A stretch of DNA of 64,000 nt, from contig OZ038378.1 of the NCBI GenBank assembly GCA_964036045.1, forward strand, positions 57,759,408 through 57,823,407, in the 5' to 3' direction. A program made the position numbers and the translations under genes. The notes beneath the pieces were generated by a model, which made no database searches, was not told where the DNA came from, and saw only the letters and a program-made list of their open reading frames with translations. This document shows, in pieces, positions 20,191 through 31,949 of the stretch (position 1 is the first letter of the stretch; the number at the start of each line of letters is the position of its first letter). The stretch is from Eutreptiella sp. 'Long Island Sound 2002'. Its lineage: Eukaryota > Euglenozoa > Euglenophyceae > Eutreptiales > Eutreptiaceae.

Positions 20191-21745
20191 TCATCCTTCT
20201 CGTACTTGCCGGTGACCAACATCTTGTCATCCCACCAATGCGGAGATGTGACCATGGCCCGCCTCTTCTTGGCTGCCACACGGTCGTGCATCCCCATCCG
20301 CATGTAGTTGACGACGTCGTCGATCTCGGCGTGGGACAGGACGTCAATGCCATCAATAGGCTGATCCGGCCCCTCCTTGGACTCAAACATGACCTTCATG
20401 GGCACCGCCTCCACCCTACGGATGAATGCCTCATCACCCGTGGGCTGGGCTTGCGCCCCATCCACCAGGAAAGCCTTGGTACCCCACGCTTGACCCGGGG
20501 AGGGCATTGATACACCCTTGGCGTCGATGAACAACTCTTCCTCTGGCCCGAATGACATCTCGTTCAGGGTGATGGAGTCCAGCGTCGACTTGAGACCCTC
20601 CAGCGGACATGGGGTGGATCCTATGCCGGTTATGACCAGGACCCCCTTCGCCCTATCCGCGATGATCTTCTCCACCGTACGTCTGGTATTGTCCAGGGAG
20701 CCATGCCAATACATGGGTCCCCACTCCCCCAAACCCCAATGCCTGTGCCAGGCTGAATCTCCTCGATGCCAATGCCTCCTACACTTCCGCAGAAGTGGGG
20801 CATCCCGGGAAGCGAAGACGTCCGTCTCGGGCGCTTCAGCTCCCAGCGTCTGAATCATCCTGGCGTACACTTGCGGCGCCATTCCATACTCCGTGAGCTG
20901 AACTCCACGATCTCCTCTGGACTTGGCACCCACAGCTTGCACCGCTTGGACGATCCGATCCTCTTCCTCAGCATTCCATTGGGATGATCCGCATGCATAG
21001 TCCGTGGATAGCCATGTTAGGCACTCATCATCCTCCGGGACCAGCGTTGCACGATGGGGAAGGGCTCCAATGGCGTTTGCCACCATGAAGTCATACCCCA
21101 TGATCATATCCCAATCGGTAATGCCGGCCACATAGAAGTTCCCGGATAGAGTGCTTCTCTTCGCCTGATCAGGGCGGTTCAAGCGCTCATGCTCCCAGAA
21201 TTCCATACTGATAGTGGCCTCATGGGTGCCACCACCCATAATCTCACCGTTGGCGACCTTCAGGCGGACCGGTCTCCGGCTGGGCTGCAGGAATTCCTCC
21301 TTGAACAACCCTCTCCGGACCAGGCTCACCTGGGCACCCGTATCCACCAACACATCCACCACCTTCTCCTCTCGTCCGCACCGTACTCGCACTTTCAAGT
21401 GCAACTGCCGCTCGTCGCCATGAGGTGTATGGACGACTCTCACGGCATGCAACTCTAGCACGTCCGGGTGCATCAGGACTTCAAGGGTATGGTGACGGAT
21501 GGTGTAGATCTTGGGTTGGTCCTGCCCGTCCACGGGGCTCTCTGTGGTCGCTCCTTCCTTCTTGCCATGTCCCGTACCCACATGTACTTCCCTTGGCAGG
21601 GCGCTCCAGGGGTTGGGAGTGGCGAAACTCAGTGGTTTTGGCTCTTCCGGAGCCTTCTTCGGCACCCGGTGTGCCTTCGCTTTCTCTGGGATTCCACTGA
21701 TTTTCGAGGAGAGACCTCCGAGGTCCCACTCCCGTGGGGGCTCCT
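20191..21745 (-). pseudogene. pol: Element A pol: aspartic protease region
   Basis: Contains VDVLVDTGAQVSLVRRGLF, the D-T-G-A active site of a retroelement aspartic protease, followed by a long spacer of about 300 residues before RT. The spacer has recognisable motifs (LDSITLNEMSFG, HAEIDDVVNYM) but no known domain. The first start-like codon is GTG at 21665. In A the open frame extends upstream past the gag stop in the -1 frame relative to gag, suggesting gag-pol frameshifting; B suggests same-frame readthrough. Confidence 0.82.
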
Positions 21746-22365
21746 CTAGACTTGACTTCCCGCAGCCCCTTCCGGCTGCGATCCGCCAGGACTTTGTTCA
21801 CCACGCTGCTCGGCCTTGAGTTCCTCCAACGTCCTCAGCATGTCCTCAGCAACTTCCTCGATCGACCTTACTCGTCCGTCTTGGCCAGGTCCACCACCAT
21901 AGCCTCTTCCTCCGCCTTTTCCTTGGCCTTTGCCTTGGCCTTTTCCCCCGTCTCCGCCCTTCGCCTTCCAATCAGAAATCCGCTGCTCCTTTGGCTTCTT
22001 CTCAGGGTGGGCGGCGAAGTAGGCCTTCTTGTCCGCCTCATACACCTTGCACTGACGGTGGTCGTGTGCATGGTTGTTTCCCTTGCCATAACAGACCCAG
22101 CACCCGTCGTGCTGAGACCTGTACTCCCGGAACGAGAGCGGTGGGTTCCCGAACCTCCTTGGTCCTTCTCTGTTCTTCCTGGGTCCCACCTGGCTCCATC
22201 TGGACCGATCTTGCCCATGGTTCCTCACGTTGTGCGCCACAAACGCGAAGAAATGGGCCTCCTCGTGATGCTCCCGGGACCAATGGTCTTGGCCACTTCC
22301 ACTACCATCCTCCGCAGAGTTGGCCGTGTCCTCCTGGATCTCCCGATGGTGGCGGTCTTCTCGGT
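21746..22365 (-). pseudogene. gag: Element A gag, C-terminal part with zinc knuckle
   Basis: The nucleocapsid region has CWVCYGKGNNHAHDHRQC, a C-X2-C-X8-H-X4-C knuckle, followed by a Lys/Gly-rich basic tail (GKGQGKGQGKGGG) and a coiled helix (IEEVAEDMLRTLEELK). It ends in TAG 21748-21746, conserved in B. It is out of frame with the upstream gag part because A lacks several bases near 22365 that B retains (after AACGAGGCCCACGTGCAG). Confidence 0.82.
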
Positions 22366-24533
22366 GGCCTCATTGTCTTCTGCACGTGGGCCTCGTTCTT
22401 CGCATTGAGCTTCAACTCCACCGTGATGTACTTCACGATCTCGTCCAGGCTCATGCGGGCGAAGATGACCTGCATCCTCAGCGGCTCCCCGCGCCTCCAC
22501 TCCACGTTATTGAGGCACAGCAACCTTTGCCCCATGGAGTCTCCAAACACCTCCACGTACACGGCGTTCTTCAGTCCCAACATCCGGTTGGGTTCGCCCA
22601 GGTTCCTCCTGAAGAACTCCATGATACCCGAATGGGTATCCTCCGCCGCCATGATCCGCACCGCCACCCGCTTCTTGGCGCGCTTTTTCTCCTCGTCCTC
22701 CAATCTCCTCTTCCAGTTGCCGGGGAGGACGTCCTTCAGCAAGTGGCGGATCTCACTGGCCTCGTTCCAGTCTTCCACCAGCTTGAGGCATGTGCGGTAC
22801 TTCCGCAGATACCGGTTCCACTCCCGGACCCGCAACTCACCGCGGTCCAGCGGCAGCAGAATGGACCGCATGTCCTCCAGCTTCTGGTTCGGAGCGTCCA
22901 CCCGCTCCTCATCCTCCAGCCACTGAAGGCAGGCCTGCTCCGTGAGGATCAATCCTTCTCGGATCTGATCCCGCAGCTCCTCCTTCAGGTCCTGCGCCAG
23001 GCGGTGTGGGAATTTCCGGCATACCCACTTATCCCGCGGCGCTCCCCGCATCTCGCCGACGACCTCCTCGGCGAAGTCCTCCCAATCCAGGATGAAGTCA
23101 TCCAGGTTGGACGGGTTCCCGTCGTAATAGGGGATTTTGATTCCCCTGAGGTCGTCAATCCTGATGGCGTCTCCGACGTCTCCAGCCACCACTGCACGGA
23201 GACGGATACCACCTGTGGCCGGGGGGTGTGAGTACACTCCCCGTACATCCCTCTCCTCCATGGAGTGCGGTCCAGTTGGGCCTGAACCCATGGGGTTCGG
23301 AATGCGGGAAGGACTTGCTCCATCGGCCGTCCATATCCCCGTATTGGGGTCCTTCGCCCACAGGTTTCCGCTTGGATGGCCTCGACCATGTCCGTCGGCG
23401 CTTCCCATGGTTCGCCCCTGCATGGTATGGTTCTCGATCTTCTCTTCCGCATAAACCACCATATTCGTCTTGATCGGTACATCCTGGGCGGCATGGGACA
23501 TCTGTACCGTCAGGCTCCTCGGGTCCGTGGTTACGTGCCCTTCCCGCATGGACCCAGCCGGTGCCGTGTGTTCCCCGAGCATTGTGGATTCGCTGAACAT
23601 GGGAACAAACGGCAGCGCACCCGGGTCAACACGCGGAGGCGCGTATGGTGCCTCTGCAGGGCCGCCCATGGGTTTCTCCATGGCGCTCCTGAGGGTCTTA
23701 ACCCGCTCCACCAGCTCTACCGCGGCCGGCTTTGCCGGGAGCTCCGGACCCGAAGCGAGGGGCTGTCGCTCCTCTAGCCTTTTCAGGCGTCCCGTCATGT
23801 CCTCCACTAAGTGGAGGAGGCTGTCCACCACTTGCTGCTGCTTCTGCAGGGCCAGCTCCAGATCCTCCCGGTACCGGGCCTGATCCGCTCGCAGCTCCTC
23901 CATGTTGTTCTCCGCGGCCGACTGGTCGTCCAGGATCCCCGCGACGTCCTCCTCTAGACCGTCCTTGGCGTTGTCCAGGCGGTCAAGGCGATGCACGATG
24001 GCGTCCATCCCCATCTTCGGGTACTTGCCCATGAAGAAGGACACGTGCTCGCAGTGGCACGCAGCGTGCTTTCCGCCGGATTCAGCGCATCCCGCGGTTC
24101 CCGGCACCTCAGACTCATCACCCATAGGCGTATCGCCTATGGCGTCCGTCTCTGGTTCCGTGTGCCGGGGCACATGTGCCGTCCGGGCCCTGGCTGGCCT
24201 CTCCAAGCCCTCGGCGTCGTGCTGCAGGGCGGGCTCGGGGGCCGTATGCGCCCTGGCGATCAGCGCGGACATCTCCGGCTCCGAAGGTGGCTCGTAGGCT
24301 GTCCAATAGCCCTCGGAGTGCCCTTCGGATTCCCACAGCCTGACCGGGCTGGGGTCCGTGTCCATAGCCCCGGCGTCCCTTGCCGCGGACTTGGGTGACC
24401 CGCGCTTCCGGTAGCGCCGGGCCCGTCCCCCACTGCTGCCTGAATGGCAAGCCTCATCAGAGTCCTCCGCGGCGGAGCGGAGGTTGCATGCCTTTCGGCA
24501 GCGACGCTCACATATGGAGACCAGGTCCTCCAT
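22366..24533 (-). pseudogene. gag: Element A gag, N-terminal and capsid part
   Basis: The best start is ATG 24533-24531 (MEDLVSICERRC), the first ATG downstream of the PBS. Starts further upstream lie inside the LTR and cannot serve the genomic transcript well. The N-terminal third is acidic and Pro-rich with a His/Cys patch (HAACHCEH) and a coiled coil (RYREDLELALQKQQQVVDSL). A retrotransposon-gag-like capsid region follows (IKIPYYDGNPSNLDDFILDW ... GELRVREWNRYLRKY). The frame is lost near 22365. Confidence 0.82.
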
Positions 24534-24740
24534 GTCACGTCCTCCTCTTCCCGAATGTCGTACTTCTCTTCGGGCTTCAACTTCCGGAGTTCGCCATGCT
24601 CTTGAACGTCTCGGTTCTTCTATGGCTCCAATCTCCGGCGTGGTCTCCACCGAGTCCACAATACGCACCCGGGGCGTACTTGGGCAGGGCTCATACGGGC
24701 CCAAGTCCCCGGGTCGGCGGTTGGTAGGGGCAGCAGGTAA

Positions 24741-24753
24741 GCCTCTGCTACCA
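24741..24753 (-). other. Element A primer-binding site (tRNA-iMet type)
   Basis: TGGTAGCAGAGGC on the minus strand directly follows the 5' LTR end CTTCTTTA. TGGTAGCAGAG is complementary to the 3' end of eukaryotic initiator methionine tRNA (CTCTGCTACCA). Confidence 0.8.
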
Positions 24754-27111
24754 TAAAGAAGGTCCCTACCAGGACCGGCCCCCGCTGTGCCCCTTCCGTC
24801 TGTAATCCCTGCCAATTTGCTCCTGATCAACGATTGCATTGCTCAAAATCGAAGGTTCCAAATCCAAAAATATAGAAAATAAAATCCTCCTTCAACCCTG
24901 AATGGCAATCAGATCCCACAAGTACAGCAATAACCCAATTCACAATCCAAATCAGGCTGCGTGCTTTCGTTCAGCACATCGATTGTCTCACGATGGCGGG
25001 CATGTACAAGAATTGCACCAAGGAAGAAAGCCCTGAAATTGGCATATGAACACAAATAAAGCAAAGTTGGGGAAAGATGGAAACTTATACAATCACGACC
25101 ATAAACCCCTCATTCCCTGGACTCAAGACCTTCCCTTGACTCATCAACATGATGCCCTGAACCCAGTCCAATAAGATGGTTAAATGCCACATGTCAAAAG
25201 TCATTACATAAACCCCAAAAGTGTGTTCACTCCCAAGCCTCTAAATCCTAGCCCAATAGGGGAGGTGGCGTGTCATGGCCCAGAGTGGCACTCAGGACCA
25301 TGCCCTACCCTGACATAACCTTGGTTGGACTTGGAGTCGAATGGGCTTAGAGAAATGACCTATGAGTTTGAACTCATAACATGTCAAAAAACTGCCAATT
25401 CACACCATATTGGCCATATATCAAATATATCTTCAAAATTGAAGTTACTACTTATCCAAAGGCTCAAAGCATGCATGGAATCGAAGTTCAGTATTCATGG
25501 AGGATAGAGACCAAAGGCCAATGCCCATGTACATCCCCACTTTACCCTCGAAACCCCTTCGGATATGGGCGCCACGCACTGCCCAAGTCAGCCCATGATC
25601 TTGAGACCAATTCCTGTGATCCTTCGTGCGCCAAGCCAAATGGAGTACGCGATCCGGCATATGGTGGTGTTCAACTCGAAAGCATATGCCAACATATGAA
25701 CAACATACCATGGTTCGACTCCTCAAAGGCTTCTTGCTGATTGACGACCAAGTAAGTACACAAAACGCAAAAATGAGCAAAAATTGAGGTCAAAAACATG
25801 AAAATATGACCAAATACAAAGTTGTCATGATAGTATATCTCTATGCTCACCCATGATATCCGCTCATGATTCAATACACAGGTTGATTGGAACCATTTGC
25901 GAACAATTCCCCCACTTGGATCGCCAATCGGGCGCATGGAGATACCTTCGCCACTAATATCTACATGCCCCATGAAAATGGGAGTGCACCCATGGATCTC
26001 TTTGCCTAACATACCATGAGCAATACATACGCGGTAGACTTGGTCTAGCGCTTTGAATTCCACAATTCGGACATGGGCAAAGCCCTTGTCACGTATGGCT
26101 CCCCATCTCTTCGGCCACACGAAGATATATAACATGGGCGTGAGCATATCAAGACAATACTACCAATATCACACATAGCCCTTAAAATAGGCTCCCATCA
26201 TGGTATGCCATGACCCTCCATGAACATAACTTCACGTTAAAAATACGTGGGAACCCAAAGAAAGTTGCTATGCAACCCCAACACTCATGCGGCACACTCG
26301 AAGGTCGCATTAAAATATTCGGTTGCACGGTCCAAGAGTTATATATCACTTTATACCCTCTTGACCCTCATCCCTTGCTACATCGGGCATGTGTGCGCAC
26401 CAACAGCGTTTGATGCTTCCTAAATTAACTTGAGACCAAGGCGCTTGCAACCCAACCTTCCCTATTCTCTTTCCTCACACTCGCGCGTAGATATGGTCCT
26501 TCAAAGTGGTCCCACGATTCACTTTTGTTTCCCTTATATCTCCAAGTCAAATGGGTGGCAAGTATAAGGGAAACCTGATTCGGGCATAGGGAAAGGAGTA
26601 TGACCACTCGAAGAAGTCCAAATCAAGTGCGGCGATGTCGAAGTCGAAAATCCGATTTCGACATCGCGAAAAATTCAGATTAAAATTTCGAGTGCTTATT
26701 TAGAAAATTGCGGAAGCAACGAACCATTTGCTGATGAAATCTGACCCTTCAACGGAGTATCCGCCAAAATATCTGGAAATAACAGTTAACCAATCGGTTA
26801 ACGCAAAATCGCGAGCCAACTGACAGTCGCCGATACATTGACCATCAGAACGAAAGGCTGAAAAATTACGGAAACATTATGATAATAAAACCCTGTTGAT
26901 TCCTGATATTCCGATATATAAATCTCCGCTCGCGGCGCCTCGATACTGAATATTGCCGCTCATAGCCGCAATGACCAAACCTATCGCACTATCACATCGG
27001 GTTAGGTCAGGTGGATGGGAGAGTATGATATCAGCCAATGGCGGCTTGCCGGCACATAGATACACACCCCAAGTGACCCCAATATGGCCAGGGGGGTCCG
27101 AACCGGCTTCA
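24754..27111 (-). repeat. Element A 5' LTR (full length, about 2.36 kb)
   Basis: Begins on the minus strand at 27111 with TGAAGCCGGTTCGG and ends at 24754 in CTTCTTTA, next to the PBS. Matches B's 3' LTR over its full length. It abuts the second part of B's 5' LTR at 27112. Confidence 0.9.
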
Positions 27112-28914
27112 ATACTTGCCACCCATTTGACCTGGAGATATAAGGGAAATAAAAGTGAATCGTGGGACCACTTTGAAGGGCCATATCTACGCGCGAGTGT
27201 GAGGAAAGGAAATAAGGAAGGTCGCGTTGCAAGCGCCTTGGTCTCAACTGAATTTAGGAAGCATCAAACGCCTTTGGTGTGTACGCATGCCCGGTGAAGC
27301 AAGGGATAGTGGTCAAGAGGGTAGAAAGTGATATATAACTCTTGGACCATGCAACCGAATATTTTAATGCGACTTTCGAGTGTACCGCATGAGTGTTGGG
27401 GTTGCATAGATACTTTCCTTGGGTTCCCACGTATTTTTAACGTGAAGTTATGTCCATGGAGGGGCATGGCATACCATGGTGGGAGCCACTTTTTGAGGGT
27501 TGTGTTATATGCATGGTATGTGCTTCGATATGCTCACGCCCATGCTATATTTTTTCGTGTGGCCGAAGAGATGGGGAGCCACACGTGACAAGGGCCTTGC
27601 CCATGTCCCAATTGTGGAATTCAAAGCGCTAGACTAAGTCTACCGCGTATGTATTGCTCATGGTATGTTTGACAAGGAGATCCATGGGTGCCCTCCCATT
27701 TTCATGGGGCATGTAGATATGAGTGGCGAAGGTATCTCCATGCGCCCGATTGGGGATCTAAGTGGGGGAATTGTTCGTAGATGGTTCCAATCATTTGTGT
27801 ATTGAACCATGAGCGGATATCATGGGTGAGCATAGAGATATACTATCATGACAACTTTGTATTTGGACATATTTTCATGTTTTTGACCTCATTTTATGCT
27901 GATTTTTGTGTTTTATGTGCTCAACTGGTCGGCTAACAGTAAAGTGCCTAGAGATCTGCGAACTATGGTATGTTGCTTATATGTTGGCATATACTTCGGT
28001 ATTGTACCTCACCATATGCCGGATCACATGGTCACTTTGGCGTGGCACACGAGGCCCCACAAAATTAGGTCTCAAATTCATGAGTTGACTTGTGAAGCAT
28101 GTCATGTACATAACCGGAGGGGTTTCAGAGCCAATGATGGAATATTCTTGGGCATGGACCTTTGGTCTATATCACCCTTGTATATTACTTTCCGGTTTGA
28201 CACGTGCATGGAGCATTTGGATATTTGCCGTATGCATTTTTGAGTATATAATTGAATATTGGGCACTATGGTGTGTTTTGCCTGATTTTGCCATGGTGTG
28301 AGGTCATCTTCATGGGGCAGTTCTCCAAGCCCGTTCGACTCCAAGTCCAACCAAGGTTCTGTCAGGGTAGGGCATGGTCCTGAGTGCCACTCTAAGTGAT
28401 GACACGCCGCCCCCCCTATTGGGCTAGGATTTAGAGGCTTGGGAGTGAACACACTTTTGGGGTTTGTGTATTGACTTGTGACACATGGCATTCAGCCATC
28501 TCATTTGACCTGGTTCAGGGCAATATGTTGGTGACTCAAGGGAAGGTCTTGAGTCCAGGGAATGAGGGGTTTCTGGCTGTGAATGTGTAGGTTTACCTCT
28601 TTCCCCAACTTTGCTTTATTTGTGTTCATATGCCAATCTCAGTGCTTTCTTCCCTGGTGCAATTCTTGTACATGCCCGCCACTGTGGGACGACCGGTGTG
28701 CTGAACGGAAGCCCGCAGTGTGGATTGGATTATTGCTGGGTTTGTGGGATCTGGTTGCTGTTCGGGGGTCAAGGAGGATTGTATTTTATTTTCTATATTT
28801 TTGGATTTGGAACCCTGGATTTTGATAAAGGCAATCGTTGATCAGGAGCAAATCGGCAGGGGTTACAGGCGGAAGGGGCACAGCAGGGGCCAGTCCTGGT
28901 AGGGACCTTCTTTA
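27112..28914 (+). repeat. Element B 5' LTR, second part
   Basis: Matches 37935-39727 of the 3' LTR, from ATACTTGCC to ACCTTCTTTA, with scattered substitutions and small indels. Together with 14400-14943 it makes one complete LTR. Confidence 0.9.
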
Positions 28915-28927
28915 TGGTAGCAGAGGC
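28915..28927 (+). other. Element B primer-binding site (tRNA-iMet type)
   Basis: TGGTAGCAGAGGC directly after the LTR end, identical to element A. Complementary to the CTCTGCTACCA 3' end of initiator methionine tRNA. Confidence 0.8.
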
Positions 28928-29134
28928 GTACCTGCTGCCCCTACCTACCGCCGACCCGGGGACTTGGGCCCTTATGAGCCCTGCCCAAGTACGCCCCGGG
29001 TGCGTATTGTGGACTCGGTGGAGACCACGCCGGAGATTGGAGCCATAGAAGAACCGAAACGTTCAAGAGCATGGCGAACTCCGGAAGTTGAAGCCCGAAG
29101 AGAAGTACGACATTCAGGAAGAGGAGGACGTGAC

Positions 29135-31949
29135 ATGGAGGACCTGGTCTCCATGTGTGAGCGTCGCTGCTGAAAGGCATGCAACCTCCGCTCCGCCGCG
29201 GAGGACTCTGATGAGGCCTGCCATTCAGGCAGCAGTGGAGGACGGGCCCGGCGCTACCGGAAGCGCGGGTCACCCAAGTCCGCGACAAGGGACGCCGGGG
29301 CTATGGATACGGACCCTAGCCCGGTCAGGCTGTGGGAATCCGAGGGGCACTCCGAGGGCTATTGGACAGCCTATGAGCCATCTTTGGAGCCGGAGGAGAC
29401 GGCCAGACCGCCCACCAGGGCGAACACGGCCCCAGAACCCAGCCTGGAGCAAGACGCCGAGGGCTTGGAGAGGCCAGCCAGGGCCCGGACGGCACCTGTG
29501 CCCCGGCACACGGGACCAGAGACGGACGCCATAGGCGATACGCCCATGGGCGATGAGTCTGAGGCGCCGGGAACCGCGGGATGCGCTGGATCAGGCGGAA
29601 AGCACGCTGAGTGCCACTGCGAACACGTGTCCTTCCTCATGGGCAAATACCCAAAGATGGGGATGGACGCCATCGTACATCGTCTCGACCGCCTGGACAA
29701 CGCGAAGGACGGACTAGCGGAGGACGTCGCGGGGATCCTGGATGACCAGTCGGCCGCGGAGAAAGACATGGAGGAGCTGTGAGCGGAAAGGGACCGGTAC
29801 CGGGAGAATCTGGAACTGGCCCTGGAGAAGCAGCAGCGAGTGGTGGACAGCCTCCTCCACCTGGTGGATGACATGTCGGGACGCCTGAAAAGGCTAGAGG
29901 AGCTACAGCCCCTCGCCTCGGGTCCGGAGCTCCCGGCAAAGCCGGCCGCGGCAGAGCTGGTGGAGCGGGTTAAGACCCTCTGGAGCGCCATGGATAAACC
30001 CATGGGCGGCCCGGCAGAGGCACCCTACGCGCCTCCGCGTGTTGACCCGGGTGCGCTGCCGTTTGTTCCCATGTTCAGCGAATCCACAATGCTCGGGGAA
30101 CACACGGCACCGGCTGGGTCCATGCGGGAAGGGCACGTAACCACAGACCCGAGGAGCCTGACGCTGCAGATGTCCCACGCCGCCCAGGATCTACTGCCAA
30201 TTACGAATACCCATGCAGTTTATGCGGAAGAGGAGATCCAGAGCCAGACCATGCAGGGGCGAACCATGAGAAGCGCCGACGGACATGGTCGAGGCCACCC
30301 AGGCGGAAATCTGTGGGCGAAGGACCCCACTACGGGGATATGGACGGCCGATGGAGCAAGTCCTTCCCGCATTCCAAACCCCATGGGTTCAGGCCCAACT
30401 GGACCGCACCCCATGGAGGAGAGGGATGTACGGGGAGTATACTCACACCCCCCGGCCACAGGTGGTATCCGTCTCGGTGGAGTTCGTGGCTGGCGACGTC
30501 GGAGACGCCATCAGGATTGACGACCTCAGGGGAATCAAAATCCCCTACTATGATGGCAACCCGTCCAACCTGGACGACTTCATCCTGGATTGGGAGGACT
30601 TCGCCGAGGAGGTCGTCGGCGAGATGCGGGGAGCGCCGCGGGACAAGTGGGTATGCCGGACATTCCCACACCGGCTGGCTCAGGACCTGAAGGAGGACCT
30701 GCGGGATCAGATCCAGGAAGGATTGATCCGTACGGAGCAGGCCTGCCTCCAGTGGTGGGAGGATGAGGAGCGGGTGGACGCCCGGAACCAGAAGCTGGAG
30801 GACTTGTGGTCCATCCCGCTGCCACTGGACCGCGGTGAGTTGCGGGTCCGGGAGTGGAACCGGTATCTGCGGAAGTACCGCAGATGCCTCAAGCTGGTGG
30901 AGGACTGGAACGAGGCCAGCGAGATCCGCCACCTCCTGAAGGACGTCCTCCCCGGTCACCGGAAGAGGCGAGTGGAAGACGAGGAGAAGAAGCACGCCAA
31001 GAAGCGGGTGGCGGTGAGGATCATGGCGGCGGAGGATACCCATGCGGGTATCATGGAGTTCTTCAGGAGGAACCTGGGCGAGCCCAACCGGATGTTGGGA
31101 CTGAAGAACGCCGTGTACGTGGAGGTATTTGGAGACTCCATGGGGCAAAGGTTGCTGCGCCTCAACAACGTGGAGTGGAGGCGCGGGGAGCCGCTGAGGA
31201 TGCAGGTCATCTTCGCCCGCATGAGCCTGGACGAGATCGTGAAGTACATCACGGTGGAGTTGAAGCTCAATGCAAAGAACGAGGCCCACGTGCAGGATCG
31301 ACATGGTCATGGACAACGAGGCCATGGAGAAGACCACCATCATCGGGAGATCCAGGAGGACACAGCCAACTCCGCGGAGGATGGTAGTGGAAGTGGCCAA
31401 GACCACTGGACCGGGTCCCGGGAGGATCACGAGGAGGCCCACTTCTTTGCGTTTGTGGCGCACAACGTGAGAGAACATGGGCAGGATCGGTCCAGATGGA
31501 GCCAGGTGGGACCCAGGAAGAACAGGGAAGGACCAAGGAGGATCGGCAACCCACCTCTCCCGTTCCGAGAGTACAGGTCACAGCACGACGGGTGCTGGGT
31601 CTGTTATGGCAAGGGAAACAACCATGCACACGACCACCGTCAGTGCAAGGTGTATGAGGCGGACAAGAAGGCCTACTTCGCCGCCCACCCCGAGAAGAAG
31701 CCCAAGGAGCAGCGGATTTCTGATTGGAAGGCAAAGGGCGGAGACGGGGGAAAAGGCAAAGGCAAAGGCCAAGGAAGAGGCGGAGGAAGAGGCTATGGTG
31801 GTGGACCTGGCCAAGACCGACGAGTGAGGTTGATCGAGGAGGTTGCTGAGGACATGTTGAGGACGTTGGAGGAACTCAAAGCCCAGCAACGTGGTGGACA
31901 AAGTCCTGGCGGATCGCAGCCGGAAGGGGCTGCGGGAAGCCAAGTCTAG
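29135..31949 (+). pseudogene. gag: Element B gag (decayed)
   Basis: Starts at ATG 29135 (MEDLVSMCERRC) but meets TGA almost at once (29171-29173), where A has CGA. A second CGA-to-TGA change follows at about 29780. Frame changes occur before the capsid region (about 30480). The capsid region (IKIPYYDGNPSNLDDFILDW) and the zinc knuckle CWVCYGKGNNHAHDHRQC are in one frame to TAG 31947-31949. B keeps the bases after CACGTGCAG that A lost, so each copy preserves what the other broke. CGA-to-TGA changes fit deamination of methylated CpG. Confidence 0.85.

Larger units (their letters stand above)
14944..27111 (-). mobile_element. Element A: chromodomain Ty3/gypsy retrotransposon nested in B
   Basis: Minus-strand copy of the same family as B, inserted in B's 5' LTR. 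Order on its own strand: 5' LTR (27111-24754), PBS (24753-24741), gag, pol, PPT (16350-16340), 3' LTR (16339-14944). The 3' LTR lacks its terminal about 960 bp, lost at the junction with B. It has frameshifts in gag and pol and a short in-frame integrase deletion, but far fewer nonsense codons than B, consistent with a later insertion. It is probably non-autonomous. Confidence 0.9.

Noticed and set aside
24534-24839. Gag start at 24839
   Set aside because: That codon and the next ones lie in the 5' LTR and across the primer-binding site; ATG 24533 is the first start after the PBS.
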